From: Henckelia pumila
Taxonomy: Eukaryota; Streptophyta; Magnoliopsida; Lamiales; Gesneriaceae
Length of the DNA stretch: 64,000 bases
Assembly: GCF_033568475.1 (NCBI RefSeq)
Contig: NC_133122.1
Coordinates: forward strand, 140,127,402-140,191,401
Direction: 5' to 3'
Positions 57,247-64,000 of this stretch are shown piece by piece. Position 1 is the first letter of the stretch. Each line of letters opens with the position of its first letter. The position numbers and the translations under genes are program-made. The notes below the pieces were generated by a model, which was not told the DNA's origin, made no database searches, and saw only the letters and a program-made list of their open reading frames with translations.

Positions 57247-59109
57247 TGTAAGAGTGGGTGCCCAGTGAGCCAACTGTGTGGCTATGGGCTTTGTTGACTC
57301 TTTGTATAAACAATCTTTTGTTTAATATTATTTACACTTTTATGGCAATGACTTTATATTACTTCATATTGTTATATTATGATATACTATTGTTGTTTTG
57401 ATAAAGACCTTGAATATACTATAGTGTATGTAAGATGTGGTAGAACATGGAGATGTCTATCATGAAATACATCTTATAGTCACTGTATATTCTAAAACCG
57501 TTCCTAGTCGATTGAGCCGTCCGATAATAAGGATAAGGATCGCTCGAGTTTGAGACTAGCATTTGCGATGCGGAGTACCACGTTTCATTGGTAGGGAACA
57601 TGGAGATGTTCGAAGCATGCAAATGGATATTCATAGGATGAATAGTCGAACTACCCTATCCGGACTTTCCAAGTGGTTATCACTTATCGAGTGGATAAAG
57701 TCCGCGGTTTTGGTTGTACACCATTAGTCCTTACGACTTGAAACATCATGGAGACTCTATATGCTAGTACTGTGCTTTGACTCGTTTACCGACTCTGAGG
57801 GGGTCATCAGGTGTCGAGATTGGGTACAGTTACGACACATATAGGAGTCAATGCATTGTTGTCAAGGATTCACCACATACTTGCGAGTGTGGATATCCTA
57901 TGCGATCTGAGGAGATATTAGTGTGACAAATCTCTGGCCAGAGTACTTGATGTGATTTAAGAAATGGTTCTTAGTAGCACATGCGATGTCACTAATTTGA
58001 TCTTCAAGATGCATTGCATAGTTATCGAATCTTGAGCGACTCTCGATATACCAATGGTTGTTGATTCGATCGGGATATATGGATGAAGGGACCGTACTGT
58101 ACGCTAACCAAAATCTACTGGTTCTTGTAGGCACTATCAGTGATACCTAGGGAATCATGGGGCGATGTTGCTAGGCGCTTTACCATGATTCGTTGGGCAA
58201 GTCGGAAAGTGTTGTTCCGAGTCACAAGGAGTTGTGAGCCCACGGCTAGCTGTATCCCTGAACCATTGAGGGTCACACAGTGTAATGGAGTTTTAATCCC
58301 CGTTGAGATAGTTAAATTTAAAGAGTTAAATTTAATGAACTAAGGAGTTGGACTTCTTAAATAAGAGTAAGGGAGTAGGATTTCCTAAAATGACATAGGG
58401 ATGGACATTTTTGGAAACCACTGAATTCGGATTCAGGAAAATTTATTTTGACTTTAAAACGTGCAGAAATGGTTTCTGTGCACATTGGTGAAATCGTTTC
58501 ATCAATCGGAGTCACGATGAATTTTATATTAATTTCTGAACGAGCGGGCTTTGCTTGTCGGGCCCCAGCTTATGACTAATGGGCCCTAAGGTGTTAGTGG
58601 CCTGCATTATAAATAAGTTATTTCAGTACAAAAATTACACACAACAGGTCATTATTTTGAGAGCAATTTTCGAAAACCCTACCCTCTCTCTCAAACATAT
58701 TTCGGCCGCCCCCTCCTTGCTCTGCCCGAGAAATTCCGGTCTGTGATTTTGAATCGCAGTAAGGAATAACGAATCAAATTCGTGTATTCTCTTCGCAGAA
58801 AACTTCTGATAGATTTTCTAGTGCAATCTATCAGAGGGATTAAACCTCTGTTCGTGGACCTGATTGAAGGCGTTCATCGGTTCCAGGGAGAGACAACAAG
58901 AGCAGAATTGTTCTGTTGGTGTCCATTAATCTCGTTGCGAGATTTGAGGTAAAATTTATTTAATTGTTATTTAAATTTTACACACACGTAATTCAATCGA
59001 TGAACGGTTGATACCCATACCATGGAAACGTTCCATGAAAAAATTTTTAAACTTCCGCTGCACCGGGTATCAATCGTAATTGGTCTGGGAACTCGCCAGT
59101 TTTCCAACA
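57247..59109 (+). repeat. Copia-2 3' LTR
   Basis: 1863 bp and practically identical to 49462-51320. It has a 3-base longer C/T run near 58712 and small homopolymer differences. The TSD AAAAT follows at 59110-59114. Confidence 0.96.
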
Positions 59110-59114
59110 AAAAT

Positions 59115-61108
59115 AAGCATACAAGATCCAAGACTTGAAAGTAAAGCAACAAACACAAATAATTTTTTTTTAAAAGGCCTCGCTCGAGCTGCAAGGCACG
59201 CTCGCTCGAGCTAGAAAGTTTCTGTCCGACAATCAATAAAAAGCTAGCTCGAGTGGAAAGGCACCCTCGCTCGAGCGAGCAACGCTCTGGCTCGCACACT
59301 AAAGAACGCTTGCTCGAGCGAGCACCAACTGTCGCTCGAGCGAGACCAGTTCTTTGTCAAAAATAAACCAGCATTTTTTCAACTTTACAAAATGAAACCA
59401 ATCCATTTTTCATCAAGTATTCATGCTCAAAACAACATTCAAACATACATGGTTCATAATACATATGACAACCACCTGCAATCCATGATACTAGCATATT
59501 TGATACGACAAAACAATGAGTTCGAAACTAAACATGCTATGAAACATAAACTAGATTGGCATGCTGATTCGACTTCTAAACCGAGTCCCACTTCTACTTC
59601 TTGCCCTCAAGCTAACCATGCCTCTTTTGACTTGTTCCTGCCCCACCTGTTGCCAAGTACACATACAAAACAAAGCAACAGTCGGATAAACCGGTGAGAA
59701 CGATATTCCCAGTAAAAACAACATAACAAGTAATACAACAATACACATGCTTTCAAGACATCAACGAAATCAACAACAACATAATGAAATTCATGTCTTT
59801 AAAACGGGATATCAAAGCTGATAAACGAGAGATTACTGTTGTGCTTTTGGGATCCCGAGGATGAGATCATGTGACGATTCACCGACTCTCCCAATCGAGG
59901 TGGTGCCACATATCTCACTCTTCTAGACTTTGAGCAACCATAATGAGTATGCTAGCACTAGGCGATACGACTACGACCTAGGCCACTCAATCATAGTTCC
60001 CAAACGTCCAAACAAAAAGGGCGGTTTTGCCCGCTGAAATCAACGTAGGCTCAAGATGAATGCATAACAGAAACATAAAACATAAGCCACATAGTCAAAA
60101 GCAAAATCAATCAACAAGACACAAGTTCCTCATGCTAGAACAAGTGTAGATGCAATATGTGATTTGAAAGGGAAACTCGAGAACCAAATGTTCCGAGTAT
60201 GCTATCCCGCTACGATGACTGCTTTTACCTTTCAATGCAGTAGTTCCAACTCTGGAAAAGTTACAAAAAAAGATTGTATCAACAACTATACAACCTAAAC
60301 AACAATCAACGGCTCAAAGAAAATCTCTTTACCGTTCTTCGTCCAATCACTCGACGACCAAATGCTGCTAATACAGGGCTCGACAAACTCCAACGAATCT
60401 GTACGAAGACAAGAGATGATCAACAACAATGATCAACTCACCAACCAAAGTTCAACAACCCGAAACGGTTCGAAATTCCAAAAACTCAAACGACGGCATA
60501 ACGACTATAAACTGAACAAACCGGAAACGCAGACAGCAGTTCAATACCGATATCAACTCATATCAATGCCCAAAACAACAATAACAAAGCAAACCCATCA
60601 ATCTAAAAATCCACATTTTCGAAAATGGATTCCGAAAATCATAACAAATCCAAACGTCGCTCTAATTCAAAACCGACAGATAATAAACGATCAGGACTCT
60701 GTCAAGAACAACATACTCGAATCTAGAACGATTCTAACAACATCCAAAAACTAGAATGTAACCGATCGTATAAAAACTTACGATATAACGGAGCTCTCGC
60801 TGCAGTGATCGATAATCTGCCTTCCGAAATAAATTCCAACGGCCGGATCGAGCTCGGACTGAAATCCCAAAGCTTGGAAGCAAAAGAAATCGGCTTCAAT
60901 GGAGGGGAGGCGGCTAAGGGAAGGAGATGAGTGAATAATATAAGTCATTTCCCTTATAAATATCTAATAAAACCAATATTTGCATTTTAGTCCCTGAAAT
61001 TTCCAAAATTTGCAAAAAGGACCCTGATCAAAAACAAGTCGGCTTGTGAACTCTGTAATATTCGATTAACTCAAATAAACTCATTTAAGATAAAAATGGG
61101 GCGTTACA
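59115..61108 (-). repeat. Gypsy-3 3' LTR, main part
   Basis: Continues 49413-49461 after Copia-2 and ends GGGGCGTTACA at 61108. Total LTR length is about 2.04 kb, close to the Gypsy-2 LTR. Shared blocks include 'cacatacaaaacaaagcaaca' near 59657. The palindrome cluster 59170-59345 lies near the U5 end on the coding strand, the same place as in Gypsy-2 but with different sequence. Confidence 0.9.
59170..59345. repeat. CGCTCGAGCG palindrome cluster in the Gypsy-3 LTR
   Basis: About seven copies of a CTCGAG-centred motif. Perfect ones are CTCGCTCGAGCGAG at 59266-59279 and TCGCTCGAGCGA at 59332-59343; partial ones are near 59178, 59208, 59243 and 59311. The same core occurs in the unrelated Athila-like LTRs at 450-486 and 23955-24000. 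Confidence 0.9.
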
Positions 61109-61125
61109 ATTCTCTCCCACTAAGA
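61109..61125 (-). other. Gypsy-3 polypurine tract
   Basis: On the - strand CTTAGTGGGAGAGAAT directly precedes the LTR start TGTAACGCCCC. Confidence 0.8.
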
Positions 61126-61194
61126 AGAGATTTCGTCCTCGAAATCAACGAGAACCACAACTCATAAGATAGAATTAAAAACTAAAGACAGTAA

Positions 61195-64000
61195 GAAGAA
61201 CTCACGTCATCCGAATAACTCCGGAAATCACTGTCTCATGTCAGATTCTGTCTCCCAAGTCACTTCCTCGACTCCGTGACGTCTCCACTGCACTTTCACT
61301 AACGGAATCAACTTGGTTCTGAGTTGTTTTTCCTTCCGATCAAGGATCTGAATCGGTCGCTCAAAGTAGCTCAGAGTCTCATCTAACTCGGCTTCGTCAG
61401 GCTGAAAGATATGAGAAGGATCTAGATGATACTTTCGCAGCATAGAGACGTGAAAAATGTCGTGAATACCAGATAAAGACGGAGGAAGTGCAAGTCTGTA
61501 GGCAAGATCGCCTATCTTCTCGAGAATCTCGTACAGCCCGATGAATCTCGGAGATAACTTCCCTCTCTTACCGAATCTGACAGTGCCTCTGAAAGGAGAA
61601 ATCTTAAGAAAAACACGGTCTCCCTGCTCGAAACTCAGAGGTCTACGTCTGACATTCACATACTTTGCCTGTCTATCTTGAGCTGACTTCATTCTGGTCT
61701 GAATGATCTTAACCTGCTCTGCCATATCTCTAAGCATCTCCGGTCCCAGATCTGGTGACTCGGACAAGTCATCCCAAGACAGCGGAGATCGACTCTTACC
61801 GTACAATGCCTCAAAAGGCGCCATACCGATACTCGCTTGGAAGCTGTTGTTGTAAGAAAACTCAACAAGAGGCAAAGAATCCTGCCAACTAGTGCCAAAG
61901 TCTAGCACTATCGCTTGCAGCATATCCTCTAACGTCTGGATAGTCCGCTCTGACTGTCCATCTGTCTGAGGATGATAATCTATACTCAGATGCAATCGAG
62001 TACCCAGTGCCTCCTAAAGACTATGCCAAAAGTGCGAAGTGAATCTAGGGTCTCTATCTGAAACGATCGACTTCGGCACCCCATGCAATCTCACAACATT
62101 GCTAACATATAACTCAGCCATCTGGTCGTGACGATACATCATCCTGTACGGAATGAAACAAGCAGACTTCGTCAATCGGTCGATCACTACCCAAATAGCA
62201 TCGCATCCTCTAACGGATCGTGGTAGTTTCGTGACAAAATCCATAGAAATGTGATCCCATTTCCATTCAGGAACAGATAGAATGTGCAATAGACCACCTG
62301 GTCGCTTCCGTTCTGCTTTCACTTGCTGACAATTCAAACACTGAGATACAAAACTCGCTACGTCGCTCTTCATTCTCTTCCACCAGAACTGGTTCTTCGG
62401 ATCGTTGTACATCTTACGACCTCCAGGATGAATACTAAACCGACTGCAATGAGCCTCTCGGAGAATACGCTGTCTCAACTCCAAAATATCAGACACAACA
62501 ATACGGTTATTCACAAACAAAACATCATCTCTAACCTGAAATTCAGACTGATGTCCCGATCTGACTTTCTCTACTGAAATCTGAATGCTCAGCTCAGACT
62601 TATGTGCTTCTCTGATAGCAACAAACAACTCTGGCTTGGCTTGAATAGCAAACACTCTGATAGTCTCCCTATCTGTTTCAAACTCTAAACCAGAAGTGCA
62701 ACAATCATCGATCAACTGAGAAACACCAATAGTAGAAAGAGATAAAGAACATAGCTTTCGGCTCAAGGCATCTGCAACTGCATTAGACTTCCCCGGATAG
62801 TACTTGATTTCGCAGTCGAAATCCTTCAACAAGTCCAGCCATCTTCTCTGTCTCATATTCAGCTCTGCCTGAGAAAACAAGTACTTAAGACTCTTATGAT
62901 CAGAAAAGATCTCAAAAGACTCACCATAAAGATAGTGACGCCAGATCTTCAGAGCAAATACAATTGCAGCTAGTTCCAGATCATGAACCGGATAACGAGT
63001 CTCGTGCGGTTTCAGCTGCCTCGATGCATACGCTATCGCATGCTTATGCTGCATAAGAACGCAACCCAAGCCTCGGTTAGAAGCATCACAATAGACTGTG
63101 AAACCTCCAGTACCCTTCGGAATAGAAAGAATCGGAGCACTGGTCAGTCTCCTCTTCAGATCAACAAAGCTAGCCTCACAATCTGAAGTCCAGACAAAAG
63201 GCGCATTCTTCTGAGTCAGCTGGGTAATTGGCTTGGCAATAGACAAGAAACCCTCGATGAATCTGCGATAATAACCAGCTAAACCCATGAAGCTTCGGAT
63301 CTCAGGTACTGATGTCGGTCTAGGCCAATTCATAACCGCTTCGATCTTGCTGGGATTGATAAAAATCCCATCTCCTGAAATAATATGACCAAGAAAGACA
63401 ACTCGATCCAACCAGAATTCACACTTAGACAACTTGGAAAACAACTGCTCATCTCGCAAAATCTGCAATACGGTCCTCAAGTGCTCTGCATGGTCAGTGC
63501 GGTTCTTCGAGTAGATAAGAATATCATCGATAAAGATAATGAGGAACTCATCTAAATAACGCTGAAAGATACGGTTCATCAAACCCATAAAAACCGTGGG
63601 AGCATTAGTCAAACCGAATGGCATGACTATAAACTCAAAATGACCATACCTTGTTCTGAATGCGGTCTTAGGAACATCTTCCTCTCGCACTCTCAGCTGG
63701 TGATAACCTGACCTCAGATCAATCTTAGAATAGACAGAAGAACCCTGCAGCTGATCAAAAAGGTCATCTATTCTGGGTAAATGATACATGTTCTTAAATG
63801 TAGCCTGATTCAATTGACGGTAGTCAATACAGAGCCGCATAGAACCATCCTTCTTCCGCACAAATAAAACAGGAGCACTCCAAGGCGATACACCAGGTCT
63901 GATGTATCCCTTGGCAATCAAATCCTCAAGTTGTTCCTTCAACTCTCTCAGTTCAATAAGTGCCATATGATAAGGAGCTTTTGAAATAGGTTGAGTTCCT
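61195..64000 (-). pseudogene. pol: Gypsy-3 pol: reverse transcriptase, RNase H, integrase (runs off the window)
   Basis: One frame on the - strand from the right edge to 61195. At the edge it encodes [17 protein letters not shown], the protease-RT linker. RT has [46 protein letters not shown] and the catalytic [11 protein letters not shown]. RNase H has [13 protein letters not shown] and [11 protein letters not shown]. The integrase zinc finger is [14 protein letters not shown] ... CLNCQQVK, with the core D-D-E in [23 protein letters not shown] and [11 protein letters not shown]. Only two stops break it: TAG at 62014-62016 (CAG in Gypsy-2) and TGA at 61228-61230 (CGA in Gypsy-2), just before the final FPELFG. 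The C-terminus has GPY/F and chromodomain-like segments. Gag and protease lie beyond 64000. Confidence 0.94.

Larger units (their letters stand above)
49462..59109 (+). mobile_element. Copia-2: young, complete Ty1/copia element inserted in the Gypsy-3 LTR
   Basis: A 9648-bp element with the TSD AAAAT (49457-49461 and 59110-59114). LTRs are 1859 and 1863 bp and nearly identical. By eye they differ only by a few length changes (near 50181, 50684, 50935 and 51250) and essentially no substitutions. It has a primer site, a leader of nearly 2 kb, a full-length gag-pol broken by two single-base frameshifts, and a polypurine tract. The same family left the solo LTR at 6683. It is the youngest element in the window. 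Confidence 0.96.

Overview
The window looks like repeat-rich nuclear DNA of a flowering plant, probably a dicot. Nearly every base can be assigned to LTR retrotransposons. Primer-binding sites match plant initiator-methionine tRNA (TGGTATCAGAGC) and, in one family, tRNA-Asp. The coding relics are Ty1/copia, chromoviral (Tekay-like), Tat-like and Athila-like Ty3/gypsy types. I found no host gene, tRNA, rRNA or CRISPR array. The species cannot be named from the sequence.

The layout is three nests of insertions, most of them provable by target-site duplications (TSDs). LEFT NEST (1-13160): the 3' end of a Ty3/gypsy element on the + strand (940-1085, then its 3' LTR). It is abutted on the left by an Athila-like LTR (1-939). 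The gypsy LTR is split by a complete copia element (Copia-1, 1801-12442, TSD AGTAC), whose pol gene is split by a solo LTR of a sister family (6683-8518, TSD CTACG). MIDDLE NEST (13161-32958): an old copia fragment (Copia-4) next to an old copia element (Copia-3, about 14305-32958). Copia-3 is split inside integrase by a gypsy element on the - strand (Gypsy-1b, 16541-30193). The right-hand LTR of Gypsy-1b is split by a non-autonomous Athila-like element carrying gag only (23001-29003, TSD GGTGT). The gag of that element is split by a hAT-type MITE (26204-27016, TSD CGCACAAT). That is four levels. RIGHT NEST (about 33775-64000): a Tat-lineage gypsy element on the - strand with two RNase H domains and an opposite-strand, intron-containing extra ORF. 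It is split by Gypsy-2 (38602-47646, TSD AGTAT) and by Gypsy-3 (49413 to beyond 64000). The 3' LTR of Gypsy-3 is in turn split by a very young copia element (Copia-2, 49462-59109, TSD AAAAT).

The genes are standard retroelement modules: Gag (capsid and zinc knuckle), protease, integrase, reverse transcriptase and RNase H. Most are dead. Gypsy-2 and Gypsy-3 died largely by C-to-T changes that turn CAG into TAG, which can be verified by comparing the two sister copies. Copia-2 is nearly intact, with practically identical LTRs and two single-base frameshifts.

The least ordinary signals are non-coding. Several unrelated LTR families carry clusters of short perfect palindromes. Some sit next to the TATA box and some near the primer-binding site, and several share the arms TCGCTCGA or GATCGG. 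The Copia-2 leader RNA contains about 14 back-to-back GC-rich hairpin units just downstream of the primer-binding site, against about four in Copia-1. A motif with a period near 88 bases is conserved in both copia leaders.
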